Positions 1 through 9,788 of a stretch of 64,000 bases of DNA are shown piece by piece. The notes beneath the pieces were generated by a model. That model searched no databases. It was given only the letters and a program-made list of their open reading frames with translations, and was not told the origin of the DNA. Origin of the DNA: a bacterium (GTDB lineage Bacteria; Armatimonadota; Zipacnadia; Zipacnadales; UBA11051); assembly GCA_021372615.1 (NCBI GenBank), contig JAJFUB010000169.1:19126-83125 (forward strand), written 5' to 3'. How positions within the stretch are numbered: position 1 is the first letter of the stretch; each line of letters opens with the position of its first letter. A program made the position numbers and the translations under genes.

Positions 1-2
1 AC

Positions 3-1445
3 TACAACTTCCGCTACGCCCGCGAGCAGGAGCGCGGCCTGGACTACCTGGAGGACCTCTACAGCCCCGGCGAGGTCGTCTGGCTGCTGCGCCCGGGCGA
101 GACGGTCTGGCTGGTGCTCAGCCGCGACGCCGTGGGAGCGGTCACCGACCGCGAAGACTGCGAGGCCCTGATGGCCGCCGAACGGCAGCGTCGCGACACC
201 GTGGGAGCGGTCACCGACCGCGAAGGCTGCGAGGCCCTGATGGCCGCCGAACGACAGCGTCGCGACGCCGTGGGAGCGGTCACCGACCGCGACGACGAGG
301 TCGCCGCCCGCCTGGCCCTCGCCGCCGACCAGTTCATTGTGGACCGCACCGTCCGCGCCGTCCCCTCCCGGACGATCATCGCCGGCTATCCATGGTTTGG
401 CGACTGGGGCCGGGACACGATGATCGCGCTCTTCGGCCTGACACTGACCACCCGGCGCTATGCCGATTGCCGCGCCATGCTCGAGACCTTCGTCGCCGGG
501 ATGCGCCACGGCCTCGTCCCCAACCTGTTCGTGGAAAGCGGCGACCCGGGCTACAACACTGTGGACGCCACGTTGTGGCTGTTCGTGGCCCTGCGGCGCT
601 ACCTGCAAGCCACCGGCGACATGGCCTTCCTCGCCGCCATCTGGCCCGCCCTGCGCGAGTCGCTGGAGGCGCACCTCGCGGGCACGGACTTCGGCATTCA
701 CATGACCGAGGACGGCCTTCTGACCGCCGGCGACGCCTCGACGCAACTGACGTGGATGGACGCCAAGGTGGACGACTGGGTGGTCACGCCCCGCCACGGC
801 AAGGCGGTCGAGATCAACGGCTTGTGGTACAATGCCCTCCGCATCGGCGCCTTCCTGGCCGACAAGCTAGGCGACGCGACTGCCGCGCGCTACGAGGCTC
901 TCGCCCGGCGCACGAAGACAGGCTTCACGCAGTTCTGGTATGCTGAGGGCGGCTACTGTTACGATGTCCTGCGCCCGGACGGCCCCGATGCGGCCCTGCG
1001 CCCGAACCAACTCATCGCCTGCGCCCTGCCGTACCATGTGCTGGGCCCGGCGCAGCGCCGCAGCATCCTGGAGCAGGCCACAGCGCACCTGCTGACCCCA
1101 TACGGCCTGCGTACGCTGGCCCCCGGCAGCGAGGGCTATTGCGCCCACTACGGCGGCGACCGCTGGGCCCGCGACGGGGCCTATCACCAGGGCACGGTCT
1201 GGCCCTGGCTGCTGGGCCCGTACCTGACGACATGGTTCGACGTGATGGGCGTGAGCGACGACACCCGCCGCCAGGCAAGGGCCTTGCTCCAGCCGTTGGT
1301 CGCGCATCTGGACGACGCCGGCCTGGGCTCGATCTCCGAGATCTTCGATGCCGAGGCCCCATACGCTCCGCACGGCTGCCCCGCGCAAGCCTGGAGCGTA
1401 GGCGAACTCCTCCGCTGCTGGGTCCAGTACAAACTGGCCCAGTAG
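3..1445 (+). CDS. Amylo-alpha-1,6-glucosidase / glycogen debranching enzyme, C-terminal part (GH133), 5' end outside window
   Basis: The reading frame is already open at base 3, so the gene starts upstream; 480 residues are visible. The sequence shows the GH133 (alpha/alpha)6 catalytic domain of bacterial glycogen debranching enzymes: GYPWFGDWGRDT near the start of the barrel, then GTVWPWLLGPY and a C-terminal ISEIFDAEAP...CPAQAWSVGE block. The enzyme would hydrolyse alpha-1,6 branch points of glycogen or limit dextrin in the cytoplasm. It leads a same-strand cluster with a GH15 and a GH57 enzyme. Oddity: two copies of a 69-base unit plus part of a third lie in frame between the linker LVLSRDA and the barrel. 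Each begins with a palindromic repeat translated VGAVTDR. The insert lies at a domain boundary and may be tolerated. Family assignment is firm; the full length is unknown. Confidence 0.9.
   Translation, partial: YNFRYAREQERGLDYLEDLYSPGEVVWLLRPGETVWLVLSRDAVGAVTDREDCEALMAAERQRRDTVGAVTDREGCEALMAAERQRRDAVGAVTDRDDEVAARLALAADQFIVDRTVRAVPSRTIIAGYPWFGDWGRDTMIALFGLTLTTRRYADCRAMLETFVAGMRHGLVPNLFVESGDPGYNTVDATLWLFVALRRYLQATGDMAFLAAIWPALRESLEAHLAGTDFGIHMTEDGLLTAGDASTQLTWMDAKVDDWVVTPRHGKAVEINGLWYNALRIGAFLADKLGDATAARYEALARRTKTGFTQFWYAEGGYCYDVLRPDGPDAALRPNQLIACALPYHVLGPAQRRSILEQATAHLLTPYGLRTLAPGSEGYCAHYGGDRWARDGAYHQGTVWPWLLGPYLTTWFDVMGVSDDTRRQARALLQPLVAHLDDAGLGSISEIFDAEAPYAPHGCPAQAWSVGELLRCWVQYKLAQ
132..292 (+). 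repeat. 69-bp tandem repeat carrying three copies of a palindromic element, in frame in the GH133 gene
   Basis: A 23-base element with the core GAGCGGTCACCGACCGC starts at 132, 201 and 270, exactly 69 bases apart, so the reading frame is kept (23 codons). The core GCGGTC-ACC-GACCGC is an inverted repeat. The two full units differ at only a few bases, so the duplication is fairly recent. The same element occurs outside genes at 39531, 49705, 52231, 52274 and 52959. Confidence 0.9.
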
Positions 1446-1459
1446 CCGCCGTTGCCGTT

Positions 1460-1640
1460 CCCCCTCCCTTCAGGGAGGGGGTAGGGGGTAGGCAGCCGTC
1501 GCCGTCCGTGCCGTCTACAGTACTCACCGTCGCACGGCGTCCTAGCCCCGCGCCTGCGGCGCGACCCCTCCCTAAAGGGAGGGGTTGGGCACATCGCCGT
1601 TGCCTTTCCCCCTCCCTTCAGGGAGGGGGTAGGGGGTAGG
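1460..1640. repeat. Intergenic palindromic repeats of the CCCTCCCTTCAGGGAGGG type
   Basis: Three hairpin repeats lie between the GH133 and GH15 genes: 1460-1493 and 1609-1640 share CCCCTCCCTTCAGGGAGGGG followed by GTAGGGGGTAGG, and 1564-1585 is an inverted variant with a TAAA loop. Repeats of this kind are common between genes in many GC-rich environmental genomes. They may end transcription or simply be mobile palindromes; no T-tract follows them. Confidence 0.75.
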
Positions 1641-1691
1641 CCGCCGTTCGCCGCTCGCCGCCGCCAGCACAACTCAGGAACTCACCAACAC

Positions 1692-3668
1692 ATGGTCTTT
1701 CTCCCCACCTCCGCCGTCGGCAATGGCCGCACCCTCTGCACCCTCGGCCGCGCCGGCGAGATCATGACTCTCTTCTACCCGCGCCTGGACTTCGCCCAGA
1801 ACATCGAGGAGTGCCTCCCCGCCCTGTACCTGGGCGAGCCCGGCCACGGCCGCCTCCTCTACACCTTCGAGCACGAGTTCGCCAGCGCGCAACGCTACCT
1901 CCCGGACACGAACATCGTCGTGACGGAGCTGCGCCTGTCCGACCCACCGCTGGAGATCACCTTCACGGACTTCTGCCCGCCCGACAGCACGAGCCTCATC
2001 CGCCTGGTCCGCCTCGCCAACCCCGGCGAGCACACCGTCTCGGGCGCTTTCGGGCACTACTTCGATCTGCGCCTGGGCGAAGTCTACGGCAAGCAAGCCG
2101 CGGGCTATGACCCGGCCGCCGGGCACTTCGTGCAGTACTTCCGCGGCGTCGCGGTCGCCGTGGGCGGCTCCGCCCCGGACACCTCACGCGTGGGCAAGTC
2201 GCTGGCCTTCGACGAGCGCAGCGCCAAGTTCGACCTGCAGGACGGCCACCTGAACGGTCAGTCCGACGACATCGGCCGCGTCAACTTCGCCGGGCTGCAC
2301 CGCTTCTCGCTGGCGCCGGGGGAGCGCGCCGACCTGTGGCTGGTGCTGTCGGCCGGCCCGTCGCGCGAGGCGGCGGTGGCCGAGCTGCGCCGCCTCAAGA
2401 ACCTCGGCCCCGACGCCCTGCTACGCCTGACGCAGGACTACTGGACCCATTGGCTCAGCCGCCGCGTCCCCGTCGAGCTGCCCGACGAGTTCGAGCAGGC
2501 GTATCGCCGGGCGCTACTGTCGCTGGCGCTGCTCCAGGACGAGGCCACCGGGAGCATCATCGCCGCCCCGGAGTTCGACCCGGGCTACGAGCGCTGCGGC
2601 GGCTATGGCTACTGCTGGCCCCGCGACGCCTCCGAAGCCGCCGGGGCGCTGGCGCAGGCCGGCTATCCCGACGCTCTCCGCCGCCTGTGCGAGTGGTACC
2701 GCGTGGCGCAGCTCCCACATGGCCTGTGGGGCCAGCGTCACTGGTCGGACGGCCAGGTCGCGGCCTCGTGGGCGCTACGCCGGGGCTTTGAGCAGCTCGA
2801 CCAGACCGCAGCCGCCCTCGATTCGGTCTGTCAGTTCATCCTCGCCGGCGACGCCGCCGAGGGCCCCCGCCGCCTGGACGCGTACTGGGACTGCGTCGAG
2901 CGCGCCGCCCGCGCCCTGTCCGAACAGGTGGACGACCGCGGCCTGCACCACTTCGCCTGCGACCTGTGGGAGACATACTGCGGCGTCTTCCTGTACACCA
3001 ACGCCGCCTTCGCTCGGGCCTTTGACGCCGCGCACGGTTGCGCGCTCCTGGCGGATCGCCCGGCCCTGGCGGACGAGTGGCTGCAGACCTCGAAGCGTCT
3101 GGCCGAGGCCTGCAAGAACCTGTACAATGGCGTTGCCTTCCCGCGCGGCCTGAACGCCGCGGGCGACCTGGACGAGGCCGTGGACACTGCCAACCTCGGC
3201 CTGGTCGAGCCCTGGCGCGTGCTGTCGCCGCACGACCCGCGCGACCGCGCGATGATCCTGTCGAACCTGCAGGAGACCGAGCGCCGTCTGCGCCAGCCGT
3301 TGGGCGACCATGTGGGCCTCCGCCGCTTCGAGGGTGACGGCTACCTGGGCGGCGTGGTCGGCTGTGTGAACACGCTGTGGGCCGCGCAGGTGTACCTCCG
3401 CCTGGCGGCGGCCGAGCAGGCCGACAAGCCCGACGAAGCCCGCGAGTTCCGCGACCGGGCGGTGGCGTACGTGCGCTGCTGCCTGGCCCACACGACGCCG
3501 ACGGGCCTGCTGCCCGAGCTGATCGGCCTGCAGCCCGACACGCCCTACTGGGCCGCCCCGCACGCCTGGGCCTCGGCCCTGATGGTCCGCTGTACCCACC
3601 TCCTCCACGAGACCCGGGGACTGGGTGGAGCAGAGGGTGAAGGGTCGAGGGGCGAGGGTCAAGGGTAA
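1692..3668 (+). CDS. GH15 glucoamylase / glucodextranase-like glycoside hydrolase
   Basis: 658 residues with no signal peptide, so probably cytoplasmic. GH15 enzymes release glucose from non-reducing ends of alpha-glucans. The N-terminal ~250 residues form the beta-sandwich seen in bacterial GH15 (MVFLPTSAVGNGRTLCTLGRAGEI...YPRLDF). The (alpha/alpha)6 barrel follows, with the conserved YGYCWPRDAS block near residues 305-315, HGLWGQRHWSDG, and PHAWASALMV at the C-terminus. ATG at 1692 is the first start after the upstream repeats and lacks a strong ribosome binding site. The last ~20 residues (GGAEGEGSRGEGQG) come from a GGGTCAAGGGT-type repeat that has run into the 3' end. The gene lies between GH133 and GH57 genes on the same strand and fits glycogen or maltodextrin turnover. 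Confidence 0.88.
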   Translation: MVFLPTSAVGNGRTLCTLGRAGEIMTLFYPRLDFAQNIEECLPALYLGEPGHGRLLYTFEHEFASAQRYLPDTNIVVTELRLSDPPLEITFTDFCPPDSTSLIRLVRLANPGEHTVSGAFGHYFDLRLGEVYGKQAAGYDPAAGHFVQYFRGVAVAVGGSAPDTSRVGKSLAFDERSAKFDLQDGHLNGQSDDIGRVNFAGLHRFSLAPGERADLWLVLSAGPSREAAVAELRRLKNLGPDALLRLTQDYWTHWLSRRVPVELPDEFEQAYRRALLSLALLQDEATGSIIAAPEFDPGYERCGGYGYCWPRDASEAAGALAQAGYPDALRRLCEWYRVAQLPHGLWGQRHWSDGQVAASWALRRGFEQLDQTAAALDSVCQFILAGDAAEGPRRLDAYWDCVERAARALSEQVDDRGLHHFACDLWETYCGVFLYTNAAFARAFDAAHGCALLADRPALADEWLQTSKRLAEACKNLYNGVAFPRGLNAAGDLDEAVDTANLGLVEPWRVLSPHDPRDRAMILSNLQETERRLRQPLGDHVGLRRFEGDGYLGGVVGCVNTLWAAQVYLRLAAAEQADKPDEAREFRDRAVAYVRCCLAHTTPTGLLPELIGLQPDTPYWAAPHAWASALMVRCTHLLHETRGLGGAEGEGSRGEGQG

Positions 3669-4030
3669 CGGCCACGGCGCCGGCGCCATCGAGGCCCGGA
3701 CGCCGTTACCGTCGAGGCCCGGAGGGCCGACTCAATCTAGGCGGGGGCGGAAGCCCCCGTCCGCACGGGCCGCCCTGCTTCCCCTCGGCGGAGTCGTGGG
3801 GTGCCCCGCAGGGGCGGTGCCCCACGAACGCCCCCGGCCGGGTCGGAGGTAGGCGCGGGCGTGGCGCCGGATGTGTCGCCCCTCCGGGCCTCTTGGCGGA
3901 GGGGAGGATGAGGGATGCCCGGCGGACGGGCGCTGCCGCGCCGTCATTGTCACCATCGGCCAATGCCCGGATGCCTTTGCCGTTACCCTTGACCCTTGAC
4001 CCTAGACCCTGAACCCTTGACCCTCCGCCC
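3636..4030. repeat. Repeat-filled intergenic stretch flanked by inverted GGGTCAAGGGT arrays
   Basis: The end of the GH15 gene (3636-3672) and the region 3978-4025 carry GGGTC/AAGGGT repeats in opposite orientation, around about 300 bases without a credible gene. Inside, 3796-3827 can form a hairpin of the GTGGGGTGCCCC...GGGGCGGTGCCCCAC kind. Open frames here are low-complexity R/P/G-rich shadows. I see no promoter motif with both boxes. Confidence 0.6.
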
Positions 4031-4041
4031 CTGGAGTCCCT

Positions 4042-5775
4042 ATGGAATCGCCGTTTGGCGCCATCTGCCTCATTCTCCATGGCCACATCCCGTACGTCCT
4101 GGGCCACAGCACCTGGCCGCATGGCAGCAACATGATGTACGAGGCCGCGGCCGACACGTACATCCCGCTGCTGTGGGCCTGTGAGGAGCTGGCTCACGAG
4201 GGCATCCCCATGAACATCACCCTGGGGCTGACGCCCATCGTGATGGAGCAGCTCGCCGACGAGCGCTTCCAGGAGTGGTTCCCCGGCTATCTGGAGCACC
4301 GCTGCTGGAAGGCCGCCGAGAACGCCGACGAGTTCCGGGCCCGCGGCGACGGCCACCTGGCCTACCTGGCCGAGCGCTGGCGCGATCATTTCGCGGCCCT
4401 GCAGGAAGCCTACGTGGGGCGGTACGAGCGCGACCTGCTGGGCCAGTTCCGCCGGCACCAGGACGAGGGGCGCCTGGAGATCATGGCCTCGGCCGCCACC
4501 CATGGCTACCTGCCGCTGCTGCATGAGGAGGGCAGCGTGCAGGGCCAGATCATGCAGGGGCTGGACACCTACGAGCGCCACATGGGCCGCCGCGCCCGGG
4601 CCTTCTGGCTGCCCGAGTGCGCCTACCGCCCCCGGACCATGTGGGCCTCCCCGCTCTCGGGCGCCCGCGAGACCCCCTGGCCGCGCAAGGGCCTCGAGGA
4701 GTTCCTGGGCGAGAACGGCGTGGACTACTTCATCGTGGACAACCGCGTGGGGCTCGCCGGCGGCGACCCGCTGCCGGTCCGCGTCGAGCGTGAAGACACT
4801 CTCGGCAAGGCCTGGAGCCGCATCGTCCGCGCGGGTGACTATGCCGACCCCAAGACGGTCTACCGCCCGTACTTCGTCGGCCGCCACTTCGAGGATCACC
4901 CCCCGGTGGCCGCCCTCATCCGCGACCCGGGCACCTCGGAGAAGGTCTGGAGCGGCGACATCGGCTACCCGGGCGACTTCAACTACCTCGACTTCCACAA
5001 GAAGCACGTCCCCGGCGACCACCGCTACTGGCGCATCACCGATGCCGCCCACGACCTGGGCTCCAAGCAGCCCTACCAGCCCGAGTGGGCCGAGGAGCAC
5101 GTGCGCGAGCACGCCGGCAACTTCCTGTGGACCGTCAAGGAGACGCTGCTGCACGCCCCCCACCCGGACGGCCAGCTCCCGGCCGTGATCGCCCCCTTCG
5201 ATGCCGAGCTGTTCGGCCACTGGTGGTACGAAGGGCCGCGCTGGCTCGTGCACGCCCTCCGCTGGATGCACTTCGATCCCGACCTGCAGGTGATGACGGG
5301 CTCGCAGTACGTCCGCCGGCACGAGCCGACGTCGGCGGTCACGCTGCCGGAGGGCTCCTGGGGCGTGAACGCCACCCACGAGGTCTGGCTCAACCCCGAC
5401 CTCGAATGGGTCTGGCGGCGCATCTACGACGCGGAGGCCGACTTCCAGGCGCTCGTGCGCGACCACGGCCCCGGCCACGATGACTCCATGCGGGCCCTCG
5501 TCCAGCAGGCCGCCCGCGAGCTGCTCCTCCTGCAGGCCTCCGACTGGCCCTTCCTCATCACCACCGGCACGGCGGCGGACTACGCCGCCCAGCGCCTCGT
5601 GGGGCACCACGAGGACTACAAGCGCGTGGCCGAGATGGCCCGCCGCTACGGCCGCCGCGAGACCCTGTCCGAGGACGACTGGGCCTGGCTGGGGCAGCTC
5701 CAGGAGCGCGACCGCCCCTTCCCGGACGCCGACCCAACCCACTTCGGCGCCATCCGGTACCCCGCTCGGACGTAG
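4042..5775 (+). CDS. GH57 1,4-alpha-glucan branching enzyme (DUF1957-type)
   Basis: 577 residues, the usual size for GH57 branching enzymes, which create alpha-1,6 branches in glycogen. The sequence opens with the GH57 beta-strand and [17 protein letters not shown]. It carries [10 protein letters not shown] with the probable nucleophile Glu192, and [17 protein letters not shown] with the probable acid/base Asp387. The C-terminal helical domain includes [18 protein letters not shown] 4042 fits the family N-terminus. With the debranching and GH15 genes just upstream it forms an alpha-glucan remodelling set. The stop codon TAG (5773-5775) is part of a palindromic repeat that starts at 5772. Confidence 0.92.
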   Translation: MESPFGAICLILHGHIPYVLGHSTWPHGSNMMYEAAADTYIPLLWACEELAHEGIPMNITLGLTPIVMEQLADERFQEWFPGYLEHRCWKAAENADEFRARGDGHLAYLAERWRDHFAALQEAYVGRYERDLLGQFRRHQDEGRLEIMASAATHGYLPLLHEEGSVQGQIMQGLDTYERHMGRRARAFWLPECAYRPRTMWASPLSGARETPWPRKGLEEFLGENGVDYFIVDNRVGLAGGDPLPVRVEREDTLGKAWSRIVRAGDYADPKTVYRPYFVGRHFEDHPPVAALIRDPGTSEKVWSGDIGYPGDFNYLDFHKKHVPGDHRYWRITDAAHDLGSKQPYQPEWAEEHVREHAGNFLWTVKETLLHAPHPDGQLPAVIAPFDAELFGHWWYEGPRWLVHALRWMHFDPDLQVMTGSQYVRRHEPTSAVTLPEGSWGVNATHEVWLNPDLEWVWRRIYDAEADFQALVRDHGPGHDDSMRALVQQAARELLLLQASDWPFLITTGTAADYAAQRLVGHHEDYKRVAEMARRYGRRETLSEDDWAWLGQLQERDRPFPDADPTHFGAIRYPART

Positions 5776-5884
5776 TGCGGGCTTCCAGCCCGCACTGGAA
5801 CCTTGCCTTGCCGCAGTGCTACGAACCCCCGGCAAACGTCCGTATCTCGTGCTACTTGGGGCCGCTACACGAGGCCCCAAGTAG
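5772..5884. repeat. Palindromic repeat overlapping the GH57 stop codon, then a 12-bp hairpin
   Basis: At 5772-5798 the sequence GTAGTGCGGGCTTCCAGCCC is a hairpin repeat whose TAG supplies the stop codon of the GH57 gene. At 5852-5884 the arms CTACTTGGGGCC and GGCCCCAAGTAG (perfect 12-bp inverted repeat, 9-base loop) form a second strong hairpin that may end GH57 transcription before the prepilin array. Confidence 0.7.
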
Positions 5885-5978
5885 TGTAGGCTATACCGTA
5901 GGGGAATGCTCTGCCACTGCGGCAGGGCCATGGAGACCTGGAACACCCGGGGCCCAACCCCACTGGAGGGACATGCAC

Positions 5979-6698
5979 ATGCTACGACGTGGCTTCACCC
6001 TTATCGAGTTGTTGGTCGTCATCGCCATCATTGCCATCCTGGCGGCGATCCTCTTCCCGGTCTTTGCCAAGGCCCGTGAGAAGGCCCGGCAGTCCAGTTG
6101 CCTGTCGAACGTGAAGCAGCTCGGCTTGGCCATGTTGCAGTACGCCCAGGATTACGATGAACGGCTGCCGATGGCTTACGACCTCGGCTCGCCCCGCAAC
6201 GGCCTGATCCTCACCACCATGCCCTACGTCAAGAGCTTCCAGGTGCACGACTGCCCCAGCGCCAGCGAGAACTCCGTCAACAACTACCTGGGCAGTCGCA
6301 GTTACGGCTACAACACCGCCCTCTTTGCGGTGAACGGCCCTTCACGGCTGTTGGGGGAGATCGTGCGCCCGGCGGAGATCGCGATGATGGGCGATGTCTG
6401 CCAGGACAACAATGCTCAGTACAAGCTCCAGCAGCCGAGTGTCGGACGGTTCATGTGCGACCCGGATGGCAGCAACTGCCGCGTGTGTGGCGGCACCCAC
6501 AACTCGCGCTATGCCACGCCGCTGGCCGGGCCGACCGGTACGCATACCTGGCAGTATGACCCCCCCTACTTCAACTTCCTGGAGCGACACAACGGCACCG
6601 GCAACGTCGGCTTCTGCGACGGGCACGCCAAGGCAATGAAGCACTCCACCCTGTACAACAACGGGAGCAATGCTCCCTACTTCAACGCGACTCAGTAG
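5979..6698 (+). CDS. Prepilin-like protein with H-X9-DG domain, copy 1 of the array
   Basis: 239 residues beginning [14 protein letters not shown]. The short basic leader, the G|FTLIE prepilin peptidase site and the ~20-residue hydrophobic helix are those of type IV pilin / type II pseudopilin precursors, so export through a PilD-type peptidase is expected. The C-terminal domain ends with [16 protein letters not shown], the H-X9-DG motif of the DUF1559 group. An upstream in-frame ATG exists at 5973, but GGAGG at 5965-5969 is placed properly (9 bases) only for ATG 5979. This copy is the longest of the tandem set and has a Cys-rich insert ([12 protein letters not shown]). Whether it builds a pilus or is a secreted surface protein is not known. 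Confidence 0.88.
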   Translation: MLRRGFTLIELLVVIAIIAILAAILFPVFAKAREKARQSSCLSNVKQLGLAMLQYAQDYDERLPMAYDLGSPRNGLILTTMPYVKSFQVHDCPSASENSVNNYLGSRSYGYNTALFAVNGPSRLLGEIVRPAEIAMMGDVCQDNNAQYKLQQPSVGRFMCDPDGSNCRVCGGTHNSRYATPLAGPTGTHTWQYDPPYFNFLERHNGTGNVGFCDGHAKAMKHSTLYNNGSNAPYFNATQ

Positions 6699-6750
6699 CT
6701 GCCACGTCCCGAGTAACTGCGCGGGCAGGAGAGTAGCCTGATAGAGAGCA

Positions 6751-6779
6751 AGCGCTGGGCTGCCCGCTGGCCCAGCGCT
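6751..6779 (+). terminator. Hairpin after prepilin copy 1
   Basis: AGCGCTGGGC (6751-6760) and GCCCAGCGCT (6770-6779) form a perfect 10-bp stem with a 9-base loop, 52 bases after the stop codon. There is no T-run, so termination is inferred from position and stem strength. Confidence 0.5.
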
Positions 6780-6925
6780 GTGGCCACGGCGCTAACAGCC
6801 CTTCCAGGTCTGGCCCTCACCACCAGTCCGGGCCGCTTGCCGTCCCGCTTCCTTGCGACACACTGGGCAGGGAGATGCCGTGCTGCCGTTGAAGATATAT
6901 CCCATACTGCCTTGAGGTGATTACC

Positions 6926-7612
6926 ATGAGACGTGGCTTCACCCTTATCGAGTTGTTGGTCGTTATCGCGATCATTGCCATCCTGGCGGCGATCCTCTTC
7001 CCCGTCTTCGCCAAGGCCCGCGAGAAGGCCCGGCAGGCCTCGTGTCTGAACAACTGCAAGCAGATTGGCACCGCCTTCCTGTCGTACTGTCAGGACTACG
7101 ATGAGAAGTTCCCGCTCTACTGGCACTCGGATCTGCAGACCGACGCCAGCTCCCCGGGCGCCAAGTTCCACACCAGCAACGGCAGCGCCAGCTACCCGCC
7201 GGCCTACTACCGCACCTGGATGGACTACGTCTACCCGTACATCAAGAACACCCAGGTCTTCCAGTGCCCCTCGGGCCGCAAGCGGGAGTCGGCCTATAAC
7301 TCGCCCTCGTACGGCTACAACCGCCAGATCCACACCTCCGGCACCTACAACCCGCTGACCATCGGCCAGGTCCTGCGGCCGGCCGAATGTGTGCTGACGA
7401 TGGACTACGGCACCGCCTACAGCGTCTATGCTAACGTGGGCGAGTTCACTTCCTGGAACCAGTCCACCACCGGCGAGTGGGTCCACCCGCACAACGACGG
7501 CGCCAACATCACCTTTGCCGACGGCCATGCCAAGTGGCTCAGCCGGTCCGACGGCACCGTCACCGGCGGCACCGAGGCGACCAACCGCGCCTGGAACCCG
7601 ACGCTGCCCTGA
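6926..7612 (+). CDS. Prepilin-like protein with H-X9-DG domain, copy 2
   Basis: 228 residues, [13 protein letters not shown] start. GTG at 6917 is in frame, but GAGGT at 6914-6918 is the ribosome binding site for ATG 6926 (8-base spacing), which gives the normal short leader. The H-X9-DG motif is [17 protein letters not shown]. The middle part is unique to this copy, rich in Tyr, Ser and Thr ([17 protein letters not shown]), and the two Cys of CLNNCKQ are unusual among the copies. It follows copy 1 by 227 bases and is followed by a 425-base gap. Confidence 0.88.
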   Translation: MRRGFTLIELLVVIAIIAILAAILFPVFAKAREKARQASCLNNCKQIGTAFLSYCQDYDEKFPLYWHSDLQTDASSPGAKFHTSNGSASYPPAYYRTWMDYVYPYIKNTQVFQCPSGRKRESAYNSPSYGYNRQIHTSGTYNPLTIGQVLRPAECVLTMDYGTAYSVYANVGEFTSWNQSTTGEWVHPHNDGANITFADGHAKWLSRSDGTVTGGTEATNRAWNPTLP

Positions 7613-8037
7613 CGCGCGGCGCTCCAGGGGCCGCCTCCGCCCGGAGCCAGACGATCGGTAGTGCCGCCTTCCAGCCCGCCTCCGGCCACGACGGCACGAA
7701 CACCGTCTTGTGCGGCAGCCGTGTCAGGTGGTATAAGAGTATGATCGTTCCTGCCAACTCCGCCAGCCACGATCGTACTGGCGGGTCACACGGTAGTTGC
7801 CTTTCCTGTTGCTGGCTATGCCTCGCCGGGTGCGGCGGCCCGAATCGCCCACCGGCCTCATAGACATCCCAGGAACGACGCCGCTCAGACATCCAGGCCC
7901 ATCCCCCGGCGCACCAGTCGCCGGGGGTGGGCTGTGCCTACGCCCTCAAGCGACCTGCATGTCCCGAGTTCATGCAGTGACTTGCCCGCACTGACCGGGG
8001 AGCGCCAGTATCACGCGTTTGGAAAGGGACGTCCGAC
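7613..8037. other. 425-bp intergenic region between prepilin copies 2 and 3
   Basis: No credible gene is seen. At 7903-7927 the arms CCCCCGGCG and CGCCGGGGG form a 9-bp hairpin, possibly the terminator of copy 2. The last ~60 bases (CACTGACCGGGGAGCGCCAGTATCAC and following) resemble the sequence before copy 4 (8859-8885), so this part probably carries a related promoter or leader that was duplicated with the gene. Confidence 0.5.
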
Positions 8038-8706
8038 ATGACAAGACGTGGCTTCACGCTCATCGAGTTGCTGGTCGTGATCGCGATCATCGCCATCCTG
8101 GCCGCGATCCTCTTTCCCGTGTTCGCCAAGGCCCGCGAGAAGGCCCGGGCCGCCTCCTGTCTGAGCAACGTCAAGCAGATCGGCCTCGCTATCCTGCAGT
8201 ACGCCCAGGACTATGACGAGAAGCTGCCGTATGCGTACTGGGGCGCCGGCAGCCAGTACACCTGGCCCAACGGCGTCGTCGGCGGCGGCATGTGGATCCC
8301 CTCCATCTTCCCGTACGCCAAGAACATCCAGATGTTCAACTGCCCCTCCAACACCTCGACCTGGACGGGCGGCTACATCGGTAACGGCTTCTCGTACCCC
8401 TACAACGGCAACCTCAACGGCCTGTCGCTGGGGAGCATCAGCTACCCCACCCAGTGCGTCCTGAACGTCTGTGGCTGGTACTACCAGACCACCGGCAACA
8501 ACAACTACGAGAGCACGGGCGGCAACCCCCTCGGTGGCCCCAGCATCAAGAAGTGGCATAACGAGGGGACCAATGCCGTGCACGTGGACGGCCACGCCAA
8601 GTGGTACCAGTTCGGCCGCATCTGGCGCGGCAACTCATCCTGGCCCACGGGCGAGTGGGCCGGCAGCGCGGCCAACGTGATCTACTGGACCGCCGGCGGC
8701 AGCTAG
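8038..8706 (+). CDS. Prepilin-like protein with H-X9-DG domain, copy 3
   Basis: 222 residues. ATG 8038 is preceded by GGAAAGGGA at 8021-8029. The leader is MTRRG and the pilin helix is the same as in its neighbours. After the shared block [21 protein letters not shown] the sequence is specific: Gly-, Tyr- and Asn-rich ([15 protein letters not shown]). The H-X9-DG motif is [16 protein letters not shown], followed by an unusually long tail ([16 protein letters not shown]). The tail and variable core suggest a different partner or ligand from the other copies. Confidence 0.88.
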   Translation: MTRRGFTLIELLVVIAIIAILAAILFPVFAKAREKARAASCLSNVKQIGLAILQYAQDYDEKLPYAYWGAGSQYTWPNGVVGGGMWIPSIFPYAKNIQMFNCPSNTSTWTGGYIGNGFSYPYNGNLNGLSLGSISYPTQCVLNVCGWYYQTTGNNNYESTGGNPLGGPSIKKWHNEGTNAVHVDGHAKWYQFGRIWRGNSSWPTGEWAGSAANVIYWTAGGS

Positions 8707-8752
8707 GGCGCCCGGGTTCGCCTTCGCATCCGCGACTGACTGGGGCACTTGG

Positions 8753-8777
8753 GGGGGCGAGCCACACGGCTCGTCCC
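8753..8777 (+). terminator. Terminator-like hairpin after prepilin copy 3
   Basis: GGGGGCGAGCC at 8752-8762 and GGCTCGTCCCC at 8767-8777 pair with one wobble around an ACAC loop, followed by the T/C-rich GTCTCTGCTTCTC. It lies about 50 bases after the stop codon. Confidence 0.5.
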
Positions 8778-8910
8778 CGTCTCTGCTTCTCACTGGAACC
8801 CCCGCCGTACCCACGGCGTCAACTATTCGCGTCCACACAATGTGGCGCGACAGACCCGTACTGACCGGGATACGTCAGTATCACTCACATCCGGAGAAGG
8901 ACCTCGCAGC

Positions 8911-9531
8911 ATGACAAGACGCGGTTTCACACTCATTGAGTTGTTGGTCGTGATCGCCATCATCGCGATCCTGGCCGCCATCCTCTTCCCGGTCTTCGCC
9001 AAGGCCCGCGAAAAGGCGCGGCAGTCGAGTTGTCTCAACAACATGAAGCAGCTCGGTCTGGCCGTCTTGCAGTACTCCCAGGACTACGACGAGCAACTGC
9101 CCTATGTCGCCCTGGGCAATGTCACCTACACGCTGCCCAACGGCAGTTCGTACACCGGCGCCGTGTTGTGGCACACCATGCTCCACCCGTACATCAAGAA
9201 CGTCCAGGTCTACAACTGCCCCAGCTATAGCACGCTGATCTACACCGGCCAGTACACGACTGGCGGCTCGTATGGGATGAACATCCTGGCCGCTGGCGAC
9301 GCCGTCGGCGCCGTCAACTTCCCGGCCGAGACGATCATCTTCGCCGAGGCCACCGGCGGCGACTCGTACAACCTCGACGGCGACTCCGGCGAGATGGCCG
9401 GCCGCCACAACGAGGGCCTCAACAACGCCTTCCTCGACGGCCACGCCAAGTGGATGCAGTTGACGAAGGTGCCGGCTTACAGCTCCTCCAGCCGCTACTG
9501 GGAACCGTCCTACACGGGGAGCAACCCGTAG
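8911..9531 (+). CDS. Prepilin-like protein with H-X9-DG domain, copy 4
   Basis: 206 residues from ATG 8911, with GGAGAAGGA just upstream (8892-8900). An in-frame upstream extension exists but would put 54 residues before the pilin leader, so it is rejected. The motif [17 protein letters not shown] marks the H-X9-DG end. Copy 4 and copy 5 have the same length and differ at only about 17 of 206 residues by eye, so they are a recent duplication. Differences cluster in the region between VALGN and NFPAE. Confidence 0.9.
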   Translation: MTRRGFTLIELLVVIAIIAILAAILFPVFAKAREKARQSSCLNNMKQLGLAVLQYSQDYDEQLPYVALGNVTYTLPNGSSYTGAVLWHTMLHPYIKNVQVYNCPSYSTLIYTGQYTTGGSYGMNILAAGDAVGAVNFPAETIIFAEATGGDSYNLDGDSGEMAGRHNEGLNNAFLDGHAKWMQLTKVPAYSSSSRYWEPSYTGSNP

Positions 9532-9560
9532 CCGTAACTCCCTTCCGTCCCCCCCATCAG

Positions 9561-9585
9561 GCCCGGACCACGCACCGGTCCGGGC
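9561..9585 (+). terminator. GCCCGGACC...GGTCCGGGC terminator after copy 4
   Basis: A 9-bp perfect stem (9561-9569 with 9577-9585) lies 30 bases after the stop codon. The same stem sequence follows copies 5, 6 and 7, so it belongs to a shared terminator family. Confidence 0.7.
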
Positions 9586-9723
9586 TTGGTGTCTTCCCGG
9601 CAACCGCGGCCAGACAGCCACGGCGTCACTCGCCGAGGGCGGGGTGTCCGCCGTAGCCCGCACAGCGCAGGCGGAGGGCGACCTCGCCGCGCACGCGTCT
9701 GCCCTGGGCCGCACAGATACAGG

Positions 9724-9750
9724 TTGATGCGCACATCCGCATGGTATACT
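9724..9750 (+). promoter_or_regulatory. Promoter of prepilin copy 5
   Basis: TTGATG (9724-9729) and TATACT (9745-9750) with a 15-base spacer. The same arrangement with the same CATGGTATACT end precedes copy 6, which supports it as a real sigma-70-type promoter with a leader of about 30 bases. Confidence 0.65.
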
Positions 9751-9788
9751 GCAACAAGCAGTCCTACTCCCCAGACGAGGTGACAGAC

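Noticed and set aside
132..292. Short direct repeats with regular spacing, considered as a CRISPR array
   Set aside because: The spacers between repeats are near-identical copies, only three units exist, they are in frame in a gene, and no cas gene is nearby. No CRISPR array is present in the window.
3706..5946. 746-residue open frame on the minus strand opposite the GH57 gene
   Set aside because: It is a GC-driven shadow: low-complexity Val/Gly/Ala/Arg composition, no domain, while the plus strand encodes a clear GH57 enzyme with catalytic residues.
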